From Streptomyces indicus (GTDB lineage Bacteria > Actinomycetota > Actinomycetes > Streptomycetales > Streptomycetaceae), in the NCBI RefSeq assembly GCF_900100315.1, contig NZ_FNFF01000018.1, positions 1 through 64,000 on the forward strand: a stretch of DNA of 64,000 nt. The letters are read 5' to 3'. The notes below the pieces were generated by a model. It was not told the origin of the DNA. It saw only the letters and a list, made by a program, of their open reading frames with translations, and searched no databases. Position numbers and translations under genes: made by a program. Below are positions 7,872 through 16,112 of the stretch, piece by piece; within the stretch, counting starts at the first letter, position 1; every line of letters starts with the position of its first letter.

Positions 7872-8876
7872 TCAAGGCTCCAGGACCACCTTCCCCACCG
7901 TCCCGCGCTCCTGGAGCGCCCGGTGCGCGGCCGCCGCCTCGGACAGGGGGAAGCGCGTCACCTGCGGGCGCAGCACCCCTTCGGCGGCCAGGGCGAGCGC
8001 GCGGCTCTCCAGGGTGCGGACCGGGTTGTCGCCGCCCGCCTTCTGCATCATCGCGGGGCCGAGCGTGACCACGGACTCCACGCCGCGCTCCGCCAGCTCC
8101 CCTTCCGCGAAGTCGATCGGGCCGCCGTCGAGACCGGACTCCGTCCAGCCGAAGACGATGTGCCGGCCGCCGCGGCCGAGCAGGCCCACGGCCGCGCGCC
8201 CGGTCTCGCCGCCCACGCCGTCGAAGACGACGGTGGCCGCGCGGCCCGCGCCGAGGAACTCCCGTACGACGGAAGGCCATTGGGGGTCGAGGTAGTCGAC
8301 GGCGAGGTCGGCGCCGTTCTCCTTCACGAGGCCGGTCTTGCGCGGGCCGCCCGCGAGACCGACGACGGTGGCGCCGCGGTGCTTGGCGTACTGGACGAGG
8401 AAGGTGCCGAGGCCGCCGGCCGCCGCGGGGATCACCACGACGGAGTCGGCGTCCAGGTCGGCGAACTGGACGATGCCCATCGCCGTGCGGCCCGTGCCGA
8501 TGAGGGCCACGGCGCCGGCGGCGTCGAGGCCGGCCGGGATGTCCTGGAGGCGGGCGGCGTCCACGACGGCGAGTTCCGCGTAGCCGCCGGGCGCGAAGCC
8601 GAGGTGCGTGACGACGCGCTTGCCGAGCCACTCCTCGGAGGTGCCTTCGCCGAGCGCCTCCACCACCCCGGCGACCTCGCGGCCCGGGATGGTCGGCAGC
8701 TCGACCGGCGCGGGTGCCGGGCCCTGGATGCCCTCGCGCAGGGCGGTGTCCAGGAGGTGCACGCCCGCCGCCTCGACCTTGATCCGGACCTGGCCCGGGC
8801 CCGGCTCGGGGTCGTCGGTCTTCTCGTACGAGAGGTTCTCGGCGGGGCCGAAGGCGTGGAGGCGGATGGCGTGCAT
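7872..8876 (-). CDS. zinc-type alcohol dehydrogenase-like quinone oxidoreductase
   Basis: A 334-residue MDR-superfamily NADPH:quinone reductase-like enzyme. The N-terminal GroES-like domain reads MHAIRLHAFGPAENLSYE to the PGREVAGVVEALG segment, and the Rossmann domain contains VVVIPAAAGGLGTFLVQYAK (the AxxGGxG NADPH loop). No structural zinc cysteine cluster is visible, which favours the quinone-oxidoreductase (Qor) subgroup. The ATG at 8876 is preceded by GGGGAG. The open frame upstream to 9062 is not needed. Single gene; substrate unknown. Confidence 0.87.
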   Translation of the reverse strand: MHAIRLHAFGPAENLSYEKTDDPEPGPGQVRIKVEAAGVHLLDTALREGIQGPAPAPVELPTIPGREVAGVVEALGEGTSEEWLGKRVVTHLGFAPGGYAELAVVDAARLQDIPAGLDAAGAVALIGTGRTAMGIVQFADLDADSVVVIPAAAGGLGTFLVQYAKHRGATVVGLAGGPRKTGLVKENGADLAVDYLDPQWPSVVREFLGAGRAATVVFDGVGGETGRAAVGLLGRGGRHIVFGWTESGLDGGPIDFAEGELAERGVESVVTLGPAMMQKAGGDNPVRTLESRALALAAEGVLRPQVTRFPLSEAAAAHRALQERGTVGKVVLEP

Positions 8877-9092
8877 GGCGGGCTCCCCCTGGGGTCGGGA
8901 CGGTTTCTCGGGCTCTGCGGGCTGTTGCCGGTCCTTCCGGGCCGGCGCCGCACCCCACTGTTCAACCTGAAGTGAGGTTGAGGTCAAGAGCGGGCCGCCG
9001 TCAGCAAGGTGCCGGCCGGACGACGGCCCCACGCCGGACCGACGACGGCGGGCACCCCGCACGGACGACCGCCCTCACCCGCCTCACGCCCC

Positions 9093-10268
9093 TCACGCCG
9101 CCCGCAGCCGCCGCAGCCCCAGCCACGCCACCGCCAGGTTCGCCGCCTCCACGCCACTCGTGAACGACACCTCCGACAGGACCCCGGGCGCCGCCACCTG
9201 GTCGCCGGCCAGGTAGATCCCGTCGCCGCGGTCCACCGCGGGACGGTCGCGCCAGGTCGTGCCCGGCCGGTCCACCGCCCCCGTACGGCCCGCGGCCAGG
9301 GCCTCGCGGCGCCAGGTGACGCGTTCGCGCCAGCCCGGGAAGCCGAGGTCGAGCAGGCGTTCGGCGCGGGCCATCCCGGCGGCGCGGGACTCGTCGGGCG
9401 CGAGCGGGAGCTGGCCCTGGAGGAGCTGTTCGCCGCGCGGGGCGAGGGAGCGGTCCTGGGCCGTGAAGCGTTCGAGCCAGCCGGGTGCGTCGAGGTCGGA
9501 GACGATGAACGCGTCGCCGCGGCGGGTGCGCAGGGCCAGGTCGATCAGCGCCGTGCGGCCGCTCTCCCAGCGCAGGGTGTCGTCGTCGAGCAGACGGCGG
9601 GCCGCGTCGAGGGAGGTGGCGACGACGACCGGCCCGTCCTCGGGGAGTTCGGTCAGGCGCGAGGCGGTCTCGATACGTACGCCGAGGTCCCAGGCGTGCG
9701 CGGCCATCCGGTCGATCACCGAGGACCAGCCGCCGCGCGGGTAGTGCGCCTCCGGGGGCAGCTTGGTGGCGCGGCGCAGCCGCTCGTGGACGAAGCGCGC
9801 GGAGAGCGCGCCGGGGTCGTGGTGGAAGAGGGCGACCGCCGCGTAGTGGGCGGCGGCGCGGGCGCCCTCCTCGCCGACCTCGCCGGCGGCCCAGGTGAGG
9901 AAGTGGCCGTCCACCGGCGCCTGTTCGACCCCGCGGCGCAGCAGTTTCAGCATCGCGAGCGGCGGGGTGCGGCGCAGGGTGCCGCCGTGCCGGAAGCGGA
10001 AGCGGGCGCCTTCGAGCGGCGGTACGGAGGCCATCGGGCCGAGCAGGCCGCGCTGCTTGAGCCAGGCCCAGTGCGGGCCGCCGTTGTAGAGGGCGTGCGG
10101 CCCCTCGTTGGTGCGGTACCCGCCGGTGACCGTCGTACGGGCCCGGCCGCCGAGGGTGTGGTGCGCCTCGTGCACGACGACCTGCGCACCGGCCTCGGCG
10201 GCGGTGATCGCGGCGGTCAGTCCGGCGAAGCCGCCACCGATGACGGTGATCCCTGCGTGACGTGCCAT
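9093..10268 (-). CDS. FAD-dependent oxidoreductase (phytoene-desaturase-like)
   Basis: A 391-residue flavoprotein. The N-terminal ADP-binding loop is ITVIGGGFAGLTAAITAAEAG (GxGxxG) followed by Glu in VVVHEAHHTLGGRARTT, the pattern of the amine-oxidase/phytoene-dehydrogenase superfamily. The closing FAD motif GDGIYLAGDQVAAPGVLSE is also present. It is shorter than CrtI and not next to carotenoid genes, so the substrate is unknown. The ATG at 10268 begins the flavin loop directly, and AGGGAG lies just upstream. It is divergent from the MFS exporter gene, separated by 189 bases. Confidence 0.83.
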   Translation of the reverse strand: MARHAGITVIGGGFAGLTAAITAAEAGAQVVVHEAHHTLGGRARTTVTGGYRTNEGPHALYNGGPHWAWLKQRGLLGPMASVPPLEGARFRFRHGGTLRRTPPLAMLKLLRRGVEQAPVDGHFLTWAAGEVGEEGARAAAHYAAVALFHHDPGALSARFVHERLRRATKLPPEAHYPRGGWSSVIDRMAAHAWDLGVRIETASRLTELPEDGPVVVATSLDAARRLLDDDTLRWESGRTALIDLALRTRRGDAFIVSDLDAPGWLERFTAQDRSLAPRGEQLLQGQLPLAPDESRAAGMARAERLLDLGFPGWRERVTWRREALAAGRTGAVDRPGTTWRDRPAVDRGDGIYLAGDQVAAPGVLSEVSFTSGVEAANLAVAWLGLRRLRAA

Positions 10269-10457
10269 GTCCTGCACACTCCCTGCTGTTCGACTGCCTT
10301 CTCCCGTACCGACGGATGGCGGGTGCGGGAATGTGACATCGACCCGGCGGATGGCGGGCGTGGGCAGGTGACGTCGCGGGGCCAGCGCGGTCCCGGCCCG
10401 CCGGCAGGGGCGGGACCCAGGACGCGGGATTAGCCCATTTGTGCTGTTCTGGAGTTT

Positions 10458-12017
10458 ATGAGCACAAGCGATCGTGGATACGAAGCCCCGGTTCCCGCGT
10501 CTGCTCAGGAACCCGATCCCACCCGCTGGTGGGGCCTGGTCGTCATCGCGCTCGCGCAGCTGATGGTGGTGCTCGACGCGACGATCGTGAACATCGCGCT
10601 GCCCTCCGCCCAGAAGGACCTGGGCATGTCGGACGGCAACCGGCAGTGGGTGATCACCGCGTACACCCTGGCCTTCGGCGGTCTGCTGCTGCTCGGCGGC
10701 CGGATCGCGGACCTCATCGGCCGCAAGCGCACCTTCGTGATCGGCCTGGTCGGCTTCGCGGCCGCCTCGGCGCTCGGCGGCGCGGCCACCGGGTCCGGGA
10801 TGCTGTTCGCGGCCCGCGCGCTCCAGGGCGTGTTCGCCGCGGTGCTCGCGCCCTCCGCGCTCTCGCTCCTGACCACGACGTTCACGGACCCGAAGGAGCG
10901 CGGCAAGGCCTTCGGCATCTACGGCGCCATCGCGGGCGGCGGCAGCGCGATCGGCCTGATCGCGGGCGGCCTGCTCACGGAGTACCTGAACTGGCGCTGG
11001 TGTCTGCTCGTCAACGTGCCCATCGCGGTCATCGCGGTGATCGGCGCGTTCATGTTCCTGCACGACCGCGAGGGCCACCACGACGCGAAGCTGGACGTGC
11101 CCGGCGTGCTGCTCGGCTGCGGCGGCCTGGTCGCGATCGTCTACGGCTTCAGCGAGGCCGAGCCGCGCGGCTGGTCCGACGGGCTCGTCCTCGGCCTGCT
11201 CCTCGGCGGTCTCGCGCTGCTCGCGGTGTTCGTGTGGTGGCAGACCAAGGCCGCGAAGCCGCTGCTCCCGCTGCACATCATCAAGGAGCGCAACCGCGCG
11301 GGCTGCTTCCTGACGATGGGCCTGGCGACGATCGGCATGTTCGGTCTGTTCCTGTTCATGACCTACTACCTGCAGGGCATCCTCGGGTATTCACCGGTCA
11401 AGACGGGCCTGGCCTTCCTGCCGATGACGGCCGCGATCATCGTCGGCTCCACGCAGATCGCCGCCCGCCTCATGCACCACGTGGCGCCGCGCCTTCTGAT
11501 GGTGCCGGGCATGGTGCTCGCAACGGTGGGCCTGATCATCCTCACCGGCCTGACGGTGCACGCCGAGTACGCCACCCACGTGCTGCCCGCGATGCTGCTG
11601 CTCGGTCTCGGCATGGGCCTGGTCTTCATGCCGGTGATGGCGACGGCGACCCAGGGCGTAGCCCCGCAGGACTCGGGCGTGACCTCCGCGACCGTCAACA
11701 CCTCGCAGCAGGTGGGCGGTTCGATCGGCACGGCGCTGCTCAACACGATCGCGACCAGCACCTCGGCCACGTACATCTCCTCGCATCTCGCGGACGCGGC
11801 CCGCGAGTCGGGACAGCCGCCCACCGAGCAGATGCAGCAGCTCATCGGCGCGGAGGGCGTGGTGCACGGCTACACCGTGGCGATCTGGTGGGCGGCCGGC
11901 ATCATGCTGCTCGGCGCGGTGGTCGCGGGGCTCATGGTCACGGCCCGCGCCCCGCGCCACGACGTCCCGGCGGAGGACCACGCGGAGGCGGAGGCGAACA
12001 CCGGGGTGATCCTCTAG
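10458..12017 (+). CDS. MFS drug exporter, DHA2 (14-helix) type
   Basis: A 519-residue transporter with about 14 hydrophobic segments. It shows family signatures of the EmrB/QacA group: LDATIVNIALPSAQKDLG in helix 1 (motif D1), LLLGGRIADLIGRKRTF (motif A) and an antiporter motif C-like GSAIGLIAGGLL. It should export small toxic molecules with proton exchange across the cell membrane. The final 30 residues are an Asp/Glu/Ala cytoplasmic tail. The ATG at 10458 follows CTGGAG. It faces a divergent FAD oxidoreductase gene; no TetR-type regulator is adjacent. Confidence 0.9.
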   Translation: MSTSDRGYEAPVPASAQEPDPTRWWGLVVIALAQLMVVLDATIVNIALPSAQKDLGMSDGNRQWVITAYTLAFGGLLLLGGRIADLIGRKRTFVIGLVGFAAASALGGAATGSGMLFAARALQGVFAAVLAPSALSLLTTTFTDPKERGKAFGIYGAIAGGGSAIGLIAGGLLTEYLNWRWCLLVNVPIAVIAVIGAFMFLHDREGHHDAKLDVPGVLLGCGGLVAIVYGFSEAEPRGWSDGLVLGLLLGGLALLAVFVWWQTKAAKPLLPLHIIKERNRAGCFLTMGLATIGMFGLFLFMTYYLQGILGYSPVKTGLAFLPMTAAIIVGSTQIAARLMHHVAPRLLMVPGMVLATVGLIILTGLTVHAEYATHVLPAMLLLGLGMGLVFMPVMATATQGVAPQDSGVTSATVNTSQQVGGSIGTALLNTIATSTSATYISSHLADAARESGQPPTEQMQQLIGAEGVVHGYTVAIWWAAGIMLLGAVVAGLMVTARAPRHDVPAEDHAEAEANTGVIL

Positions 12018-12150
12018 GCGGGCCGGGCGAGTTGCCCCGGGCCGTTGCATTGCCCGGGCCGGGCGCGATGTCAGTGGGGGCCGATAGCCTGGAACAGGGC
12101 TCGGCCCCCGGGCGGGAGGGATCCGTCAGCTGTGTCAGCTGAGTCAGACG

Positions 12151-12621
12151 TCAGCTGCCCAGCTTCTCCAGCGCCTCGTCCGCCAGCCGGTACACCGTCC
12201 ACTCGTCCTGCGGCCGCGCGCCCAGGGACTCGTAGAAGGCGATCGACGGGGTGTTCCAGTCGAGGACCGACCATTCCAGGCGGCCGTAGCCGCGCTCGAC
12301 GCAGATGCGGGCCAGTTCGGTCAGGAGGGCCTTGCCGTGGCCGCCGCCGCGGGCGGCGGGGCTGACGTAGAGGTCCTCGAGGTAGATGCCGTGGACGCCG
12401 CGCCACGTCGAGAAGTTGAGGAAGTAGACGCAGAAGCCGACGGGCTCACCCGCCTCGTTCTCGGCGATCAGGCTGTACGCGGCGGGCTGCTCGCCGAAGA
12501 GGGCGGTGTGCAGCTGCTCCTCGGTGGCCTTCGCCTCTTCCGGGGCCTTCTCGTACTCGGCGAGTTCGCGGACGAAGCGGTGGATGACGGGGATGTCGGC
12601 GGGAGTCGCGGTGCGGATCAT
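12151..12621 (-). CDS. GNAT acetyltransferase (diamine acetyltransferase-like)
   Basis: A 156-residue acetyltransferase resembling the spermidine/spermine SSAT-like branch: IRTATPADIPVIHRFVREL, GIYLEDLYVSPAARGGGHGKAL (acetyl-CoA loop with RGGGHG) and DWNTPSIAFYESLGA. The expected reaction is transfer of acetyl from acetyl-CoA to an amine. Its ATG overlaps the stop of the kinase gene upstream by four bases (12618-12621), so the two are co-translated. That pairing with an APH(6)-like kinase hints at amine or aminoglycoside modification, but this is inference. Confidence 0.85.
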   Translation of the reverse strand: MIRTATPADIPVIHRFVRELAEYEKAPEEAKATEEQLHTALFGEQPAAYSLIAENEAGEPVGFCVYFLNFSTWRGVHGIYLEDLYVSPAARGGGHGKALLTELARICVERGYGRLEWSVLDWNTPSIAFYESLGARPQDEWTVYRLADEALEKLGS

Positions 12622-13532
12622 GCGCGCACGCTAACCCGCCGGTCCAGGAGCAGCCGGGCGATTTCCAACTGGTGAGACTGGAACTCGCTGTCGTGGAACT
12701 CCTCGTCCTCCAGGGCCCACAGCGAGTTCTGGAGTACGCGCCCGAGCGTCCAGGCCGCGGCGCGCTGCCGGTCGAGGCCGAGCGTCTCGGTCAACAGGTC
12801 GAAGCGCCACAGGACTTCGGCCGGGTCGTAGAGGTTGTCGAGGGCGGGCATGAGGTCGAAGCCCGGGTCGCCGGCGAGCGGCTTGGGGTCGATGGCCAGC
12901 CACGGCTCGCGGTCGGCGGCGAGGATGTTGTCGAAGTGCAGGTCCCAGTGCAGGAGCCGGTCGCCGGGCTCGTCCACCACCTCGCGCACCTGGGAGGCGC
13001 AGGCCAGGACCAACTGCCGTTCGGCTTCCGGCAGTTCGCGTACGGCCTCAGGGGTCTCGGCGAGCATCTCGCGGGCCGCGGCCTCCAGGGTGCGCAGACC
13101 CGGCGGCGCGGGTACCGCGGTGAGGCGGGCGAGGAGCTCGGCGAGGATACGGGTGGCCTCGCGGGAGTCCTCCAGGGCAGACAAGTGCCTTGTCTCGTCG
13201 AGCCGTTCGAGCAGCATCGTGTTCGTGGCCGTGTCGTGGTCGAGGAGGCGCACGGCACCGTCGCCGTCCCAGGTGCGCAGCCCCAGCGGCTCGCCCTCGC
13301 TCTCCTCGTCGAGCAGTTGCAGCTTGAGGGCGGCCGGGGTGCCGTCGGCGCGCTCGACCGGGAGCACGAGCGAGGCCATCCCGTACATCGACGGACCGGT
13401 GCGCCGCAGCTCCCAGCGCTCCAGGAACTCGGCCGCCCGGCCGGGCAGCGCGGCGATGAAGGCGCGCCCCGCCTCGCCGTTGTACTTGATCTGCGTGGTG
13501 GCCAGCTCTTCGGGGACCTCGATCTCGATCAC
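12618..13532 (-). CDS. aminoglycoside/streptomycin 6-kinase-like phosphotransferase
   Basis: A 304-residue kinase of the APH(6)/streptomycin 6-phosphotransferase family. It has the Brenner motif LLHWDLHFDNIL (catalytic Asp, HxDxxxxN) and the family tag AIDPKPLAGDPGFDL, whose Asp binds magnesium. Nucleotide-binding features (ALKLQLLDEESEGE) lie in the N-lobe. Family members phosphorylate streptomycin or hydroxyurea; many Streptomyces copies have unknown substrates. It is first in a two-gene operon, its stop overlapping the GNAT start. A convergent or tandem biosynthetic cluster is not visible nearby. Confidence 0.83.
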   Translation of the reverse strand: MIEIEVPEELATTQIKYNGEAGRAFIAALPGRAAEFLERWELRRTGPSMYGMASLVLPVERADGTPAALKLQLLDEESEGEPLGLRTWDGDGAVRLLDHDTATNTMLLERLDETRHLSALEDSREATRILAELLARLTAVPAPPGLRTLEAAAREMLAETPEAVRELPEAERQLVLACASQVREVVDEPGDRLLHWDLHFDNILAADREPWLAIDPKPLAGDPGFDLMPALDNLYDPAEVLWRFDLLTETLGLDRQRAAAWTLGRVLQNSLWALEDEEFHDSEFQSHQLEIARLLLDRRVSVRA

Positions 13533-13632
13533 TTCTCGATCCTACGAAGCGGGGCCGGACCCGTCGCGTGGATTACGCCCGCGCCGGCGGGACGCACCCG
13601 AAGGGTCGCCTCAGCGGGACCCGCCCCATGCC

Positions 13633-14376
13633 TCAGCGGGACTCCAGCACCTTCGTGAAGCCGTCCGCCGTGAACAGCCCCTCGCGGGTCTCGACCTTCC
13701 TGCCGTCGACCAGGACGGCCGGGGTGCCGCGTTCGCCGCTCGCCTCGAAGGCCGCCTCGGACTTCTTCACCCAGTCCTTGTACGCCATGTCCTTCACCGC
13801 CTTGTCGAAGGCGGCGCTGCGCAGGCCCTTCACCTGGTCGGCGATCCTGAGCAGGTGCTCGGGCGAGTACGCGTCCGGGGTCCCCTCCTGCGGCTGGCTG
13901 GCGTAGAGCGCCGCGTGGTACTCGGCGAACTTGCCCGCGTCCAGGGCGGCCCGCAGCGCGTTGGCCGCGCGGGTCGATGCGCCCTCGCGGCCCTGGTCCA
14001 GGAAGGAGGCGACGGTGTACTCGGCCTTCGCCCTGCCCTCCCGCACCGCCTTGGCGAGGCCCTCGCCGCCGCCCGTCTCGAACTTCGCGCAGAAGGGGCA
14101 CTGCGGGTCGAGGTACACCCGCACCGTGTGCGGAGCGTCCGCCTTGCCCACGACCACGGTGGTGCCGTCGGCGGCGAGCTTCGCCGGGAGGTCCGCGAAG
14201 AGGGAGGCGTCGGCGGCCGGCTCGGCGGCGAGGGCGGCACCCGTCGCGGCTTCCCCGCCGGACGAGGAGCAGGCCGCCGCACCGGCGCCGAGCGCGGCGA
14301 CGGCGGCGAGTGTGACGAATGCGCGTGCGTACCTGCGTCGTGCGTCCGTGCGTCGCGCTTCCGTGCGTACAGGCAT
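13633..14376 (-). CDS. DsbA-family thiol oxidoreductase lipoprotein
   Basis: A 247-residue extracytoplasmic thioredoxin-fold protein. The N-terminus has basic residues, a hydrophobic stretch and a lipobox-like GAAAC before SSSGG, so it should be lipid-anchored. The thioredoxin strand VRVYLDPQCPFCAKFE carries the CPFC active site, and RGTPAVLVDG has the cis-Pro. The helical insert between them is typical of DsbA. It likely forms or shuffles disulfides in exported proteins. The ATG at 14376 is supported by GGAGG eight bases upstream; the open frame to 14445 is not. Confidence 0.88.
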   Translation of the reverse strand: MPVRTEARRTDARRRYARAFVTLAAVAALGAGAAACSSSGGEAATGAALAAEPAADASLFADLPAKLAADGTTVVVGKADAPHTVRVYLDPQCPFCAKFETGGGEGLAKAVREGRAKAEYTVASFLDQGREGASTRAANALRAALDAGKFAEYHAALYASQPQEGTPDAYSPEHLLRIADQVKGLRSAAFDKAVKDMAYKDWVKKSEAAFEASGERGTPAVLVDGRKVETREGLFTADGFTKVLESR

Positions 14377-14597
14377 GATCCAGACCTCCGGGACAGTGGT
14401 TCCCCGGCGAAGACGGGCCTGCTCCCGCACGCGTTCAGGGCCCAAGGTCCCGCCTGCCGCGCCGAGGGTCCCGCCTCCGGGCCACCGGCCCCGCGGCCCT
14501 CGCCCTGTCCCGGGCCACCGGCCCCTGCTCTGTCCCGGGTCACCGACCCCGGCCCCCGCCCTCCCCCGGCGCTCCCGCGTCCGCTACCTTCCCCGCC

Positions 14598-16010
14598 ATG
14601 AACGCGTCAGCAGCCCCCACCGCGGGCACGGTGAACGGCGGGATCTCCTTCTGGTACGCCGGCCGGCCCCTGCCCGCCCCGCGCGAGCCGCTCCCCGGCG
14701 ACACGGGCGCCGATGTGTGCATCGTCGGCGGCGGCTATACGGGGCTGTGGACCGCGTACTACCTGAAGAAGGCCGCGCCCTTCCTGCGCATCACGGTCCT
14801 GGAGCAGAAGTTCTGCGGATACGGGGCCTCGGGCCGCAACGGCGGCTGGCTCTACAACGGCATCGCGGGCCGCGACCGGTACGCGAAGCTGCACGGCAAG
14901 GAGGCCGCGGTCCGCCTCCAGGAGGCGATGAACGCCACGGTCACCGAGGTGGTCCAGGTGGCCGCCGCCGAGGGCATCGAGGCGGACATCCACCAGGGCG
15001 GCGTGCTCGAAGTGGCGTACACACCGGCCCAGTTGGCGCGCCTGAAGGCCTTCCACGAGGCCGAGCTCGCGTACGGCGAGATGGACCGGCTGCTGCTCGG
15101 TGCGCGCGAGACCGCCGGGCGGATACGGATCGCCGGGGCCGTCGGCTCTTCCTGGACCCCGCACGGCGCGCGCGTCCACCCGGTGAAGCTGGTGACCGGA
15201 CTCTCCCGCGTGGTCGAGGACTTGGGCGTGACGATCCACGAGTCCACGCCGGTGACGGAGATCCGGCCGAAGCACGCGGTCACGCCGTACGGCACGGTCC
15301 GTGCCCCGTACATCCTGCGCTGCACCGAAGGGTTCACGGCCGCGCTCAAGGGCGAGAAGCGCTCCTGGCTCCCGATGAACTCCTCGATGATCGCCACCGA
15401 GCCGCTCACCGACGAGCAGTGGGAGCACATCGGCTGGGCGGGCCGCGAGACGCTCGGCGACATGGCGCACGCGTACATGTACGCCCAGCGCACCGCGGAC
15501 GGCCGGATCGCGCTCGGCGGGCGCGGGGTCCCGTACCGCTTCGGATCGAAGACGGACAACGACGGCCGGACGCAGCCGGCCACGGTCGAGGCCCTGCGCG
15601 AGATCCTCGTGCGCTTCTTCCCCGCACTCGCGGGCGTACGGATCGACCACGCGTGGTCCGGCGTCCTCGGAGTGCCGCGCGACTGGTGCGCCACCGTCAC
15701 CCTCGACCGGTCCACCGGACTCGGCTGGGCGGGCGGTTACGTCGGCTCGGGCGTCGCCACCGCGAACCTGGCCGGGCGCACGCTGCGCGACCTCGTGCAG
15801 CAGGACTCCGGACAGGCGGGCACGACGGACCTCACCGAGCTGCCGTGGGTCAACCACAAGGTGCGCAAGTGGGAGCCGGAGCCTGCCCGTTGGATCGGGG
15901 TGCACGGGCTGTACGCGGCGTACCGGGCGGCGGACCGCCGGGAGGCCTCCTCGCACGCCGCCGCGACGGACCGTCTGGCGCGCTTCGCGGACCGGCTCAG
16001 CGGACGGTGA
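14598..16010 (+). CDS. FAD-dependent amine/amino-acid oxidoreductase (DAO family)
   Basis: A 470-residue flavoenzyme. The dinucleotide loop VCIVGGGYTGLWTAYYLKK is followed by the Glu of ITVLEQKFCGYGASGRNGGW, the DAO-family pattern seen in gamma-glutamylputrescine oxidases (PuuB-like) and glycine oxidases. The C-terminal segment GLGWAGGYVGSGVATANLAGR closes the FAD site. It presumably oxidises an amine with oxygen, giving aldehyde, ammonia and peroxide. The ATG at 14598 follows a GC-rich leader with no clear ribosome site. No polyamine gene is adjacent. Confidence 0.85.
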   Translation: MNASAAPTAGTVNGGISFWYAGRPLPAPREPLPGDTGADVCIVGGGYTGLWTAYYLKKAAPFLRITVLEQKFCGYGASGRNGGWLYNGIAGRDRYAKLHGKEAAVRLQEAMNATVTEVVQVAAAEGIEADIHQGGVLEVAYTPAQLARLKAFHEAELAYGEMDRLLLGARETAGRIRIAGAVGSSWTPHGARVHPVKLVTGLSRVVEDLGVTIHESTPVTEIRPKHAVTPYGTVRAPYILRCTEGFTAALKGEKRSWLPMNSSMIATEPLTDEQWEHIGWAGRETLGDMAHAYMYAQRTADGRIALGGRGVPYRFGSKTDNDGRTQPATVEALREILVRFFPALAGVRIDHAWSGVLGVPRDWCATVTLDRSTGLGWAGGYVGSGVATANLAGRTLRDLVQQDSGQAGTTDLTELPWVNHKVRKWEPEPARWIGVHGLYAAYRAADRREASSHAAATDRLARFADRLSGR

Positions 16011-16055
16011 GCGGCCCGACGGGACAGTGAGCGGCCCGAGCGGACGCTGACATAC

Positions 16056-16085
16056 GAGCGGGGCGCCCTCCCGGACGCCCCGCTC
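16056..16085. terminator. bidirectional terminator between oxidase and ABC permease genes
   Basis: GAGCGGGGCG at 16056-16065 pairs with CGCCCCGCTC at 16076-16085. It lies between two convergent stops (16010 and 16113) and can serve both genes. Confidence 0.7.
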
Positions 16086-16112
16086 AGCCCCGCTCAGCCC
16101 TGCGACCTACGG

